A stretch of 15,362 nucleotides of DNA, from assembly GCA_023434465.1 (NCBI GenBank), contig JAEYSQ010000264.1, forward strand, positions 1-15,362. Direction: 5' to 3'. This document shows, one piece after another, positions 1 through 7,203 of the stretch. The stretch comes from Actinomycetes bacterium (GTDB lineage Bacteria > Actinomycetota > Thermoleophilia > Solirubrobacterales > 70-9). How positions within the stretch are numbered: the first letter of the stretch is position 1; the number at the start of each line of letters is the position of its first letter. The notes beneath the pieces are model-generated. The model had not been told where the DNA came from and ran no database searches. It was given only the letters and a program-made list of their open reading frames with translations. The translations under genes and the position numbers were made by a program.

Positions 1-1662
1 CGGTTCGTCCAGCCGGCTGGCCAGAGCTCGGCCGGCGGCCCGGCCGGAAAAGATGCAGCCGCCGACGAAGGTTCCTTCGAGGGCGTTGTAGCCGTGGACT
101 CCGCCGCCACCGAAGCCGGCTACCTCGCCGGCCGCGTAGAGGCCGGGGAAGGGTTCGCCGTCGGGCTGAAGGACCTGCGAATCGAGATTGGTCTCGAGGC
201 CGCCCAGGGTCTTCCTGGTACAGACGTTGAGCCTGACCGCGATGAGCGGGCCGTGCTTGGGGTCGAGAATTCGGTGGGGTTTGGAGATCCGGGTCCGTTC
301 CGGCCGGTAGGACCTGGCGTTGTTGATCGCCATCATCTGGAGATCCTTGCCGTACGGGTGACCGACCTCGAGGTCGCGCAGCTCAATGATCTTCCTGACC
401 TCCTCCGGGTCAAGCATGGGGCCGCGTGAAATCTCGTTCATGCCGGCGACCAGGTCATCGACGTTGTCGCGGACCACGAAATCGATGCCGTTCTGCTTGA
501 AAGCCTCGACCGGCGGGGTGGCCCGCTTGCTGAGCCGGGAGCGGGCGAACTTGCGGAGGTCCTTGCCGGCCACATCCGGGTTCTGCTCCGAGCCGGAGAG
601 GGCGAACTCCCTGGCGATGATCGACTCGTTGAGGATGAACCAGGAGTAGTCGTGTCCGGTTGAGAGGACCCGGGTCAGGGATCCGAGCGCGTCGAAACCG
701 GGGAAGTTCGGTGCTTCGAGGCGCTCGCCGTTCGCGTCCAGCCAGATCGACGAGGGCCCGGCGATGATCCGGATCGCGTGGTGGGGCCAGACCGGGTCCC
801 AGTTGTGGATGCCTTCCGGGTAATGCCACATCCGGTCCCGGTTGATCAGGCTCGCGCCGGCCTCCTCGCTGATGCCAAGCATGCGGCCGTCGACGTAGGC
901 GGGAACTCCGGAGATCATGTGCTGCGGGGGAGCGCCGAGCCGGTCGACCGGCCAGTTGCGACGGATCGCCTCGAAGTCGTGTCCGATCCCGCCCGAGGTG
1001 ACGACGACCGCCCGGGAGCGGAGTTCGAACTCTCCGGTTTCATCCCGCGGGGAAGCTGCTCCTCGTTCGAGTGAGTCGCAGGACTCCAGGGTCGAACCCC
1101 GGACCCCGACTACGGTTCCGTCCTCGACGATCAGCTCGTCGACCCGGTGACGGAAGGCGAAATCAACCAGCCCGCGTCGCTCGGCCTGCTCGATCGGCTC
1201 CTGGAAGATCCGGACCAGTTCGGGGCCGACGCCCCAGGTCATATGAAAGCGGGGTACCGAATTGCCGTGGCCGCCGGCGTTGCCGTCCCCGCGCTCGGCC
1301 CAGCCCGGGACGGGGAGTACCTTGAGACCGAGATCCCGCAGGTAGCTTCGCTTCTCGGTCGCGGCGAACCGGACGTAAGCCTCGGCCCACTTGCGGGGCC
1401 AGTGGTCCTCTTCCCGGTCGAACTGGGCGGAACCCATCCAGTCGGCCAGAGCGAGCTCGTACGAGTCGCGGATCCCGGCCCGTCGCTGCTCGGGACTGTC
1501 GACGAAGAAGAGTCCGGCCAGCGACCACCAGGCCTGGCCGCCGACGTTGTTGCGGTTCTCCTGATCGACCACCAGGACTCGCTTGCCGGCCCGGGAAAGC
1601 TCGTAGGTTGCGACCAGGCCGGCCAGGCCGGCGCCGACCACGATGACGTCATGTTCCTTCAT
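1..1662 (-). CDS. KsdD-like FAD-binding dehydrogenase (3' end cut by window edge)
   Basis: A flavoprotein of the fumarate reductase/3-ketosteroid-delta1-dehydrogenase-like group, probably cytosolic, oxidising or desaturating an unidentified substrate. The frame is open for 554 codons from ATG at 1662 to base 1 with no stop, so only the last few residues should be missing, because the family is usually about 550-560 aa. The N-terminus carries a Rossmann motif GAGLAG (residues 10-15), with an acidic residue (D33) at the end of the second strand for the FAD ribose. Near the C-terminus, GLYAAGEVAGFGGGGVHGYN and ALEGTFVGGCIFSGRAAG form the typical second FAD-binding segment. Internal blocks such as NVGGQAWWSLAGLFFVDSPE and DRMWHYPEGIHNWDPVWP match my recollection of the 'putative FAD-binding dehydrogenase' subfamily. 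Its ATG overlaps the stop of the TetR gene (ATGA, 1659-1662), so the two are co-transcribed and probably translationally coupled. The steroid link is by family name only; the substrate is unknown. Confidence 0.88.
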   Translation of the reverse strand, partial: MKEHDVIVVGAGLAGLVATYELSRAGKRVLVVDQENRNNVGGQAWWSLAGLFFVDSPEQRRAGIRDSYELALADWMGSAQFDREEDHWPRKWAEAYVRFAATEKRSYLRDLGLKVLPVPGWAERGDGNAGGHGNSVPRFHMTWGVGPELVRIFQEPIEQAERRGLVDFAFRHRVDELIVEDGTVVGVRGSTLESCDSLERGAASPRDETGEFELRSRAVVVTSGGIGHDFEAIRRNWPVDRLGAPPQHMISGVPAYVDGRMLGISEEAGASLINRDRMWHYPEGIHNWDPVWPHHAIRIIAGPSSIWLDANGERLEAPNFPGFDALGSLTRVLSTGHDYSWFILNESIIAREFALSGSEQNPDVAGKDLRKFARSRLSKRATPPVEAFKQNGIDFVVRDNVDDLVAGMNEISRGPMLDPEEVRKIIELRDLEVGHPYGKDLQMMAINNARSYRPERTRISKPHRILDPKHGPLIAVRLNVCTRKTLGGLETNLDSQVLQPDGEPFPGLYAAGEVAGFGGGGVHGYNALEGTFVGGCIFSGRAAGRALASRLDEP

Positions 1663-2285
1663 CGGGACACCGGCTCCGTGTACTGGTCGACGACGGCGAG
1701 GAAGAGGTCCCGGCGACGTCGTCGGGCCGCGTCAGAATCCGGCTCGACCAGCACCTGGACGGTGGTGCCGTCATGGACGGCGACCAGGGCGGCCGCGAAG
1801 GCCTCGCGGTCGATGATCCGCCGGCCGACCTGGACCAGGGCCCGCTCGAGGATCCGAAGAAGTAGCTCGGTGATCCGCGACTCGCGGGCTGCCATGACCT
1901 CACGCAGGCCAGGGGTGCGAAGCGCGTGAGCGGTGAACTCCCACTCGATCCGGGCCCAGGATTCGTCTATGACCGAGAGTTCCAGAAGCCGGTCGATGCC
2001 CTCCTCGAGGGAGACGACCGGGTCGTCCTCGGCGGCTTCGACCGCCGATTCGGCGGCGCGCAGGAAGGCATCGGAGCGATCCTGCCACACGGTTAGGAAC
2101 AACTCGTCGAGCGAGACGAAATTCGAGTAGAAGGCGCCCCGGGTGTAGCCGGCCCGGGCGCAGACGTCGTCGACGGTGGTCCGGCCGAAGCCCTTTTCGG
2201 CAAACACCGCGACCGCCGCTTCGATCAGTCGGCTTCGGGTCTCGAGGCGGCGTCGGGTAACTCGTCCTGTCTTGGTTCCGTTCAT
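1659..2285 (-). CDS. TetR/AcrR-family transcriptional regulator
   Basis: A 208-residue one-component repressor. The N-terminal DNA-binding domain is clear: a first helix around LIEAAVAVFAEKGFGRTTVD, then the helix-turn-helix VDDVCARAGYTRGAFYSNF (about residues 38-56), followed by the usual LDELFLTVW. The C-terminal ligand-binding half is divergent and does not reveal the effector. I chose ATG at 2285; the frame stays open to a TTG at 2321, but that extension lies entirely inside the palindromic operator at 2286-2320 and would add a sequence not typical of TetR proteins. No Shine-Dalgarno precedes the ATG because the palindrome abuts it, so a nearly leaderless mRNA is likely. The stop overlaps the start of the FAD dehydrogenase by ATGA. 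Inference: autoregulation, with control of the downstream dehydrogenase. Confidence 0.9.
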   Translation of the reverse strand: MNGTKTGRVTRRRLETRSRLIEAAVAVFAEKGFGRTTVDDVCARAGYTRGAFYSNFVSLDELFLTVWQDRSDAFLRAAESAVEAAEDDPVVSLEEGIDRLLELSVIDESWARIEWEFTAHALRTPGLREVMAARESRITELLLRILERALVQVGRRIIDREAFAAALVAVHDGTTVQVLVEPDSDAARRRRRDLFLAVVDQYTEPVSR

Positions 2286-2320
2286 TGATACAGAAATGTA
2301 TCCGATACATTCTCGTATCA
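2286..2320. promoter_or_regulatory. 35-bp palindromic operator abutting the TetR start codon
   Basis: The arms read TGATACAGAAATGTATC and GATACATTCTCGTATCA around a central C at 2303. They match at 14 of 17 positions, and the mismatches are clustered at arm positions 7-9. Nested GTATC/GATAC units give two half-sites per arm, as expected for one or two TetR dimers. On the minus strand the site contains TTGATA (2321-2316) and a -10-like TACATT (2300-2295), so a repressor bound here would cover the promoter. It also lies about 110 bp upstream of the plus-strand SGNH hydrolase, which could be co-regulated. The palindrome is seen directly; its function is inferred. Confidence 0.75.
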
Positions 2321-2420
2321 AACGTGAGGACCGTCACACGGCGTCAGCATTGGGTTTCTGATTGGCGGGACGCTCGCGGGGGTAGAACGAATCGACCCGG
2401 AAATGCGTCGTGACTTACCT

Positions 2421-2426
2421 GGAGGA
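2421..2426 (+). promoter_or_regulatory. Shine-Dalgarno GGAGGA that fixes the start of the first SGNH hydrolase
   Basis: GGAGGA lies just upstream of ATG 2430, which begins a canonical signal peptide. The earlier in-frame ATG at 2403 would add nine residues ahead of the signal peptide and has no comparable ribosome binding site. Confidence 0.7.
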
Positions 2427-2429
2427 TCG

Positions 2430-3545
2430 ATGAAGGTTCGTAGTGCTGCCCTGCTGGTCGCCCTTGCCGGTTTGCTCGGATTGTCCAGCCCGGCCCAGGC
2501 CGCGCCGGCCAACTACGTGGCGCTCGGAGATTCCTACAGCGCCGCCTCCGGGGTTCTGCCGCTCGACCCCGAAGCACCGGTGCAGTGCCTGCGTTCGAAC
2601 TTGAATTACCCGCATGTACTGGCCGAGAAGCTCGGCGCGAAGCTGACCGACGTGACCTGCGGCGCGGCCGAGACCGGTCACTTCTTCGAAGAGCAGTACC
2701 CCGGCGTCGCGCCACAGCTGGACGCGGTCGGCCCGGAAGCCGACCTGGTCACGATGACGATCGGCGGCAACGACAGCGGCGTCTTCATCAACGCGATTCT
2801 CAGTTGCGGAACCCTCGGCCTCGCCTCGCTCGGACAGGGCAGCCCCTGCAAGGACACTTACGGGAGCAGCTTCGAGGACACGATCAACGGGACGACATTT
2901 CCGTCACTGGTCAAGGCTCTGAATGCGGTCCACGCCAAGGCTCCCGCGGCCACCGTGGCGATTCTCACCTACCCGTGGATCATGCCCGAGACCGAAGGAT
3001 GTTTTCCGCAGATGCCGGTCGCCCGGGGTGACGTTCCGTACCTCAGATCGCTCCAGCGCACTCTCAACAACGCGGTGCGCAGAGCGGCCCAGTCGACCGG
3101 CTCGGTCCTGGTCAACCTGAACCAGGCCTCGAACGGCCACGACGCCTGCCGGCCCGCCGGGACCCGTTGGGTCGAACCCGTCCTCGTCGGCTCGAACCCG
3201 GTGATCGTTCACCCCAACGCGTTCGGTGAGTCGGAAATGGCCAGTGAGACCCTGAAGGTCCTGAAGGAGATCGAATCTCCTCCGGTCGAGATCGCTCCGC
3301 AAACGAGGATCAGGCGGGTTTCGGTCAACAGCGTCAAGCGCCGGGTCAAGTTCCGGCTCGTCTCGAGCGTGAAAGGGTCGACCTTCCGCTGCCGGATCGA
3401 TCGGCGACCGATGCGTAACTGCAAGCGAACGAAGGTCTTCCGGAAACTCAGGCCCGGCAGGCATGTGATCCGTGCGGTCGCGATCAGTCCTTCCGGCAAG
3501 AAGGACCCGACGCCGGCGGTCCGCAAGTTTCGGATCGTCAGGTAG
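2430..3545 (+). CDS. Secreted SGNH/GDSL-family hydrolase with basic C-terminal module
   Basis: An exported esterase/lipase-like enzyme of 371 aa. A Sec signal peptide occupies residues 1-24 (two basic residues, a hydrophobic core, then AQA before the predicted cleavage). The mature protein starts almost at once with block I, YVALGDSYS, giving nucleophile S35. Block III is intact (TIGGNDSG, N114), and the catalytic His lies in VHPNAFGES (H261). This arrangement resembles the Streptomyces secreted lipase type of SGNH enzyme. Six Cys in the catalytic domain may form disulfides. After about residue 285 there is a separate, very basic tail with two Cys in TFRCRIDRRPMRNC and an ending ...TPAVRKFRIVR. 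It looks like a small beta-sandwich module common at the C-termini of secreted proteins in related actinobacteria (from memory), perhaps binding the cell surface. Its substrate cannot be read from the sequence. It is divergent from the TetR gene, with the palindromic operator between them. Confidence 0.88.
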   Translation: MKVRSAALLVALAGLLGLSSPAQAAPANYVALGDSYSAASGVLPLDPEAPVQCLRSNLNYPHVLAEKLGAKLTDVTCGAAETGHFFEEQYPGVAPQLDAVGPEADLVTMTIGGNDSGVFINAILSCGTLGLASLGQGSPCKDTYGSSFEDTINGTTFPSLVKALNAVHAKAPAATVAILTYPWIMPETEGCFPQMPVARGDVPYLRSLQRTLNNAVRRAAQSTGSVLVNLNQASNGHDACRPAGTRWVEPVLVGSNPVIVHPNAFGESEMASETLKVLKEIESPPVEIAPQTRIRRVSVNSVKRRVKFRLVSSVKGSTFRCRIDRRPMRNCKRTKVFRKLRPGRHVIRAVAISPSGKKDPTPAVRKFRIVR

Positions 3546-3556
3546 CTGCGCACCAG

Positions 3557-3581
3557 CCCGGTTGCTTTTCTTGCGGCCGGG
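3557..3581 (+). terminator. Hairpin after the first SGNH gene, possible terminator
   Basis: CCCGGTTGC (3557-3565) and GCGGCCGGG (3573-3581) pair over 9 bp in RNA, including two G-U pairs, around the loop TTTTCTT. No T-run follows, as is often the case for actinobacterial terminators. It starts 11 nt after the stop codon. Confidence 0.4.
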
Positions 3582-3600
3582 ACTGAGGGCACTGTAGATT
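3571..3600 (+). promoter_or_regulatory. Possible promoter of the PPOX-family gene
   Basis: TTGCGG (3571-3576) and TAGATT (3595-3600) are separated by 18 bp. This would give a short 5' UTR of about 30 nt carrying the AAGGAG ribosome binding site. The -35 overlaps the preceding hairpin. Confidence 0.35.
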
Positions 3601-3637
3601 CGGGTCGGTCCCCAGTCCGTGAATAAGGAGAGTCGAA

Positions 3638-4045
3638 ATGGCAGAACTTGAAGGACGGTCGCTCGAGATCGTCAAGGAAGGCAAGAACTACGCGGTGGTC
3701 GCGATCCCGACCGACGACGGTTCGATTCAGACCGTGGTCGTCTGGGCTCATGCCGATGACCAGGGCAAGGTCAGGCTGAACAGCGCCGAAGGCCGGGCCT
3801 GGCCGGCGAACCTGCGCAAGGCGGGGCGGGCGACGGTCACGATGATGGCCGACGGCAACCCCTACGAGTGGGTTTCGATCCGCGGCAAGCTGGTCGAAGA
3901 CACGCAGGAAGGTGCCGACGAAGAGATCAACATGCTGGCCAAGAAGTACATCGACGAGGACGTCTACCCGTGGAAGGGGCCGGACGAGGTCCGCGTGCGT
4001 CTTGCCCTCGAACCGGAGAAGGTCACCTACGTCAAGCAGGGCTAG
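3638..4045 (+). CDS. PPOX-class split-barrel protein, possible F420- or FMN-dependent oxidoreductase
   Basis: A small cytosolic protein of 135 aa with the pyridoxamine-5'-phosphate-oxidase-like split-barrel pattern. Alternating strands run through YAVVAIPTDDGSIQTVVVWA, then KVRLNSAEGRAWPANLRKAG, which resembles the phosphate-binding part of the barrel, then ATVTMMADGNPYEWVSIRGK, and a final strand VRVRLALEPEKVTYV. In actinobacteria such proteins often use F420 rather than FMN; the sequence alone does not decide, and the substrate is unknown. The start is supported by AAGGAG (3625-3630) with 7 nt spacing. The stop is only 6 bp from the stop of the convergent MBL-like gene, leaving no room for a separate terminator between them. 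Confidence 0.8.
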   Translation: MAELEGRSLEIVKEGKNYAVVAIPTDDGSIQTVVVWAHADDQGKVRLNSAEGRAWPANLRKAGRATVTMMADGNPYEWVSIRGKLVEDTQEGADEEINMLAKKYIDEDVYPWKGPDEVRVRLALEPEKVTYVKQG

Positions 4046-4051
4046 ACCGGG

Positions 4052-4648
4052 TCAACGGAAGGCGAACGGGATCTTCAGCATCGCCGCCGGAAGGTCCAGC
4101 CGGGAGCGGTCGAGAGCCTCCTGGAGGGCGACGGTCGCCTGACCACCGTTGATCGGAGGACCGTGGCCCATCAGCAGGTGTTGCGGGTTGTAGGTCCCGA
4201 GCTGTTTGCGGGGCGGGTTGGCGCGCAGGCCGATGTGAACCCCGGCTCCGGCCGCTGAGGGGTTGAACATCTTGCTGGCGCCGACCGCCTCGGCCACGAC
4301 GAGCGTCTTCGTCTTCTTCCACCAGAGCGCGCGCTCCTTCCAGAACCGGTTCTCGACCACCTCGATCGCTTCGAAAGGCGTGCCTCTCATCTCGAGCGGG
4401 AGGGAGACCAGAGGCACCCCCAGCCGGTCAGCCACTTCCTGGCAGTCCCGGTTGTGACGGTCCAGCAGCTGGAAGACGGCAGCGGGCTCGCCCAGGGACA
4501 AAGCCCGTTCGATCGCCGCTTCGTCGTCGACCGGATCGACCAGCCAGACCTTCCCGCCGTCGGCGAGAGCGTGCGAGGCCCGGGCCATCGCTTCGTCGAT
4601 CACCCAGCTGATTCCGATGTCGCCGTTCTCGATGATCCTCGCGCCCAC
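4052..4648 (-). CDS. Degenerate MBL-fold-like protein of unknown function
   Basis: A 198-residue soluble protein that I recognise only tentatively. It has the look of a shortened metallo-beta-lactamase fold: an early strand KVWLVDPVD, a segment FQLLDRHNRDCQEVADRLGV where MBL proteins usually carry HxHxDH, a WWKKTKTLVVAEAVG strand, and an ending HLLMGHGPPINGGQATVALQ that resembles the closing His-containing motif of MBL hydrolases. The full HxHxDH metal site is absent; only RHNRDC remains. It may be a non-catalytic or altered-metal relative. I chose the GTG at 4648 because a TAGACT hexamer ends exactly 6 nt before it and there is no Shine-Dalgarno, which fits a leaderless mRNA. It is convergent with the PPOX gene and divergent from the second SGNH hydrolase. 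Confidence 0.6.
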   Translation of the reverse strand: MGARIIENGDIGISWVIDEAMARASHALADGGKVWLVDPVDDEAAIERALSLGEPAAVFQLLDRHNRDCQEVADRLGVPLVSLPLEMRGTPFEAIEVVENRFWKERALWWKKTKTLVVAEAVGASKMFNPSAAGAGVHIGLRANPPRKQLGTYNPQHLLMGHGPPINGGQATVALQEALDRSRLDLPAAMLKIPFAFR

Positions 4649-4654
4649 GCCAAG

Positions 4655-4660
4655 AGTCTA
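4655..4660 (-). promoter_or_regulatory. -10 hexamer TAGACT for a leaderless GTG start
   Basis: On the minus strand TAGACT is followed by CTTGGC and then GTG at 4648, so transcription would begin at or next to the first base of the codon. No clear -35 was found. Confidence 0.5.
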
Positions 4661-4721
4661 TTGCGGCCCCCGCTCTTCTTCGCGGTTCCCGGGGTTAATG
4701 TGTCAGGACATGCGGGGAGCA

Positions 4722-6419
4722 ATGATCAAACGACGGAGTGCCCCTGGCCTGGTGGCCGGGATTGCCCTCGCGATCTTGATGACTCTGATACCGGTGGCCC
4801 AGTCAGAAGCCGCGTCGGCCAGGGTCAGCCCGGCTCAGTTGGCTGGCGGGGGCAAGCAGTGGAGGCTGCTGGTGCCGATGGTGCTTCCGATGCAGTTGGC
4901 GGGGGGAGAGGTGACCGGCTGGACCACCCTCAGGATGCCGGGCCGTGAATGGTCCCGGGCCTGGAAGGCGAATGTCCACGCTGGCCTGCCCCGGCGGGTG
5001 GAACGGCGTGACTCGTTCCGGTTCCGTCACGGCCTGCGGATTTCCCGCGGCCTGGCACGAGCGATCCTCCGTCACGGCAAGCGGGTCCGGGTCAGCACGA
5101 GGATCAGCTATCGCCTGCCGACGGTCGAGCCCTCGGCGGAGCGCAACCAGAAGCAACTGGTCGCCCAGCGGCGAGTCAAGCGCTCGGGGGCCGGCGTCTG
5201 CGAGTCCCTGCCTCGGGTCAAGATGCTGACCTCGACCTCTACCTCCCGTCGGAGCGGCTATCCGGGCTGTGGCCGGCACCTCCGCTGGAGGCTGGTCCGG
5301 CCGCCGGCCAAGGGCAAGTACGTGGCGAAGGCCCGCTGGCTTCGATATGAGCGTCGCGCCGGGCAGACCGGATTCGACGAATTCGAACTTGCCGGATTCT
5401 TCCGCGGCCGGGCCGTCACCCGGCAGAAGGTCGTCGTCTCGGTGGCCCACACCGATGGTTCGGGGGTTTCAGTGGTCGCGCTGGGTGACTCGGTGACCGC
5501 CGGCTTCGGATATTTCGGAGCGACGGGCAAGTCGATGTCGATCAGTCAGCTGCTGCAGTGCCGCCCCGGCGCGACCGTACTCAACGATGCCTGCTCGTCA
5601 AACTCGTACAACCGCAAGAGCTCGGTCGGTAACAAGCCCGACTACCTGCCCGACTTCGGGCTCTCCGGCAACATTTCCTGGGCCGCCAAGTGGGCCAACG
5701 AGTACGGGATCACGGACTACGCCAATTACGCGGTAACCGGCTCGGCGCCGAGCGACTGGCTGCCGGGCGGGCAGTTCAACCAGACCCTGAAATCGATCGA
5801 GTCCCAGAACCCGGACTACATCCTGATGACCATCGGGGCGAACCCGCTCCTTTCGGACGTCCTCTTTGGCGAAGACAACATGGGTTGCGCCCTCGAATCG
5901 GATCTGTTCGGAAACTTCCGCCAGTGCGTCCTTGACGCCTTCGCGACGGTCGATCTGGACCAGAACCTCCACGCGCTTTACGCGAGCCTGGTCAACAACA
6001 CGAGTTCGCAGATCGTCCTGATGGGGTATCACCTCGCGGTCCCTGCGTCCGCGCTCGCCTACACGTCGGTTCAACTCGAAGCTATGACCGAAATCCTGAA
6101 TGAAGTGATCGCCGCGGAAGCGGCCGAGGTGTCACCCGGCCGAATCACCGTTGTGTCCCCACCGCACTTTGACGTCGGCATAGATATGGAGCCGCTTTAC
6201 CCCGCGAACTTCACCTGTTCCTTCTTCGGCTTCCAGGTCGATGGCCCGAGCGTCCAGTCGAGCGTGACCCAGGATGAGCTGCTGATCAACCACCCGTTCT
6301 CGTTTTGTTCCGGTCCGGCTATAGGGCCACCGTGGATCATCAGCGGTGACACCGGCATCCACCCGAGCGCGGCCGGTTACCGGCAGATGGCCAGCCAGGT
6401 ACCGGCACCGGGTTCCTGA
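4722..6419 (+). CDS. Large secreted SGNH/GDSL-type hydrolase with N-terminal Arg-rich module
   Basis: An exported 565-aa protein. A signal peptide (MIKRRSAPGL, then a hydrophobic core through about residue 27, then Ala-rich QSEAASA) is followed by an unusual basic region of about 200 residues, rich in Arg, with Cys in GVCESLP and GYPGCGRH. The C-terminal SGNH domain starts at VVALGDSVTAGFG, with nucleophile S257. Block II is probably NYAVTGSAPS. Block III is MTIGANP with N374 but Pro in place of the usual Asp of GGND. The ending SGDTGIHPSAAGY supplies H547, with D543 four residues before it rather than the usual three. Eight or more Cys in this half suggest disulfides. The start is uncertain: ATG 4710 and ATG 4698 are in frame. 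ATG 4722 gives the best signal peptide, although its purine-rich GGGGAG (4714-4719) is very close. Activity is likely but not assured given the altered motifs. Confidence 0.8.
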   Translation: MIKRRSAPGLVAGIALAILMTLIPVAQSEAASARVSPAQLAGGGKQWRLLVPMVLPMQLAGGEVTGWTTLRMPGREWSRAWKANVHAGLPRRVERRDSFRFRHGLRISRGLARAILRHGKRVRVSTRISYRLPTVEPSAERNQKQLVAQRRVKRSGAGVCESLPRVKMLTSTSTSRRSGYPGCGRHLRWRLVRPPAKGKYVAKARWLRYERRAGQTGFDEFELAGFFRGRAVTRQKVVVSVAHTDGSGVSVVALGDSVTAGFGYFGATGKSMSISQLLQCRPGATVLNDACSSNSYNRKSSVGNKPDYLPDFGLSGNISWAAKWANEYGITDYANYAVTGSAPSDWLPGGQFNQTLKSIESQNPDYILMTIGANPLLSDVLFGEDNMGCALESDLFGNFRQCVLDAFATVDLDQNLHALYASLVNNTSSQIVLMGYHLAVPASALAYTSVQLEAMTEILNEVIAAEAAEVSPGRITVVSPPHFDVGIDMEPLYPANFTCSFFGFQVDGPSVQSSVTQDELLINHPFSFCSGPAIGPPWIISGDTGIHPSAAGYRQMASQVPAPGS

Positions 6420-6478
6420 GCGGACGCATAGCCCGGGTGCTCACGCGCGGATTGCCAGGGCCGGATCGTCCGCCGGAG

Positions 6479-6484
6479 TAGCAT
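6479..6484 (+). promoter_or_regulatory. -10 hexamer TAGCAT for a leaderless msrA mRNA
   Basis: TAGCAT is followed by CGGTGC and then ATG at 6491, placing the expected transcription start at the start codon. A GGAG at 6475-6478 is 12 nt from the ATG and overlaps the upstream edge of the promoter, so it is unlikely to serve as a ribosome binding site. Confidence 0.45.
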
Positions 6485-6490
6485 CGGTGC

Positions 6491-7150
6491 ATGCTTTTCG
6501 GTCGCGACAAGACAGCCATGCCAGCCCCTGAAGATGCCCTCCCGGGCCGCTCCGACTACGCCTACCCGATCCCGGAGAAGCACACCGTGCTCGGTACGCC
6601 GATCCAGGGGCCTTTCCCGGAAGGGATCGAGGTCGCCTATTTCGCGCTCGGTTGCTTCTGGGGGGCTGAACGCCTGTTCTGGAACCTCGACGGGGTTTAC
6701 ACGACCGCGGTCGGTTACCAGAACGGATTTACGCCGTACCCGACCTACGAAGAGGTCTGCAGCGGCAGAACCGGTGATGCCGAAGCGGTCCTGGTCGCCT
6801 TCGATCCCGAAAAGATCAGCTACGAGCGGTTGCTCGAGGTGTTCTTCTCCGAGCACGACCCGACCCAGGGCATGCGGCAGGGAAACGACGTCGGCACCCA
6901 GTACCGGTCGGCGATCTTCACGGTCAACGACCGCCAGAAGGAGATCGCCGAGATGGCGCGGGATTCCTACCAGCGGGCCCTGGAGGAACGGGGGCTGGGG
7001 GAGATCACGACCGCGATCGAGGACGCCGGCCCGTTCTACTACGCCGAGGGTCCGCACCAGCAGTATCTGGACAAGGTGCCGAACGGTTACTGCGGGCTGG
7101 CCGGGACCGGCGTGGCGTGTCAGGTGCCGCTGACCGGCGGGCCCGCCTGA
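6491..7150 (+). CDS. msrA: Peptide-methionine (S)-S-oxide reductase MsrA
   Basis: Repairs oxidised methionine by reducing the S-sulfoxide, using thioredoxin as the usual electron donor; cytosolic. The protein has 219 aa. The catalytic cysteine C55 lies in the family signature GCFWGAERLFW, followed by TAVGYQNG, YEEVCSGRTGDAEAV, the conserved EHDPTQGMRQGNDVGTQYRS block, and YYAEGPHQQYL. Two C-terminal Cys (C201 in NGYCG and C210 in GVAC) correspond to the resolving cysteines of the long, three-Cys MsrA form typified by the E. coli enzyme. The N-terminal extension (about 50 residues before GCFWG) also matches that long form. One difference is GDAEAV where GHAEAV is usual. No MsrB is in this window. 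It is a single gene, possibly leaderless. Confidence 0.95.
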   Translation: MLFGRDKTAMPAPEDALPGRSDYAYPIPEKHTVLGTPIQGPFPEGIEVAYFALGCFWGAERLFWNLDGVYTTAVGYQNGFTPYPTYEEVCSGRTGDAEAVLVAFDPEKISYERLLEVFFSEHDPTQGMRQGNDVGTQYRSAIFTVNDRQKEIAEMARDSYQRALEERGLGEITTAIEDAGPFYYAEGPHQQYLDKVPNGYCGLAGTGVACQVPLTGGPA

Positions 7151-7163
7151 CCGCATCCGCGGG

Positions 7164-7184
7164 GGCCGGTCCTCGATTCCGGCC
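7164..7184 (+). terminator. Small GC hairpin after msrA, possible terminator
   Basis: GGCCGG (7164-7169) and CCGGCC (7179-7184) form a perfect 6-bp stem with a 9-nt loop, and ATAAATTAGG follows. It lies 13 nt after the msrA stop and just before the likely promoter of the next gene. Confidence 0.35.
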
Positions 7185-7190
7185 ATAAAT

Positions 7191-7196
7191 TAGGAT
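7191..7196 (+). promoter_or_regulatory. -10 hexamer TAGGAT upstream of leader ORF and GT-C-like gene
   Basis: TAGGAT lies 7 nt before a GTG at 7204. If transcription starts there, the first codon of the mRNA is the GTG of a 9-codon ORF and not the main gene. No convincing -35 is seen. Confidence 0.4.
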
Positions 7197-7203
7197 TCCC
7201 GCG

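Noticed and set aside
1147..1929. A 260-codon plus-strand frame across the FAD dehydrogenase and TetR genes
   Set aside because: It spans two well-supported genes on the opposite strand, has no recognisable domain, and ends in an Arg/Ser-rich stretch typical of GC-rich shadow frames.
2286..2321. TetR start at TTG 2321 (220 aa)
   Set aside because: The extra codons coincide exactly with the palindromic operator; ATG 2285 gives a standard TetR N-terminus.
4803..5450. A minus-strand frame inside the second SGNH gene
   Set aside because: Antisense of a real secreted protein with a signal peptide and catalytic motifs; no domain and no ribosome binding site.
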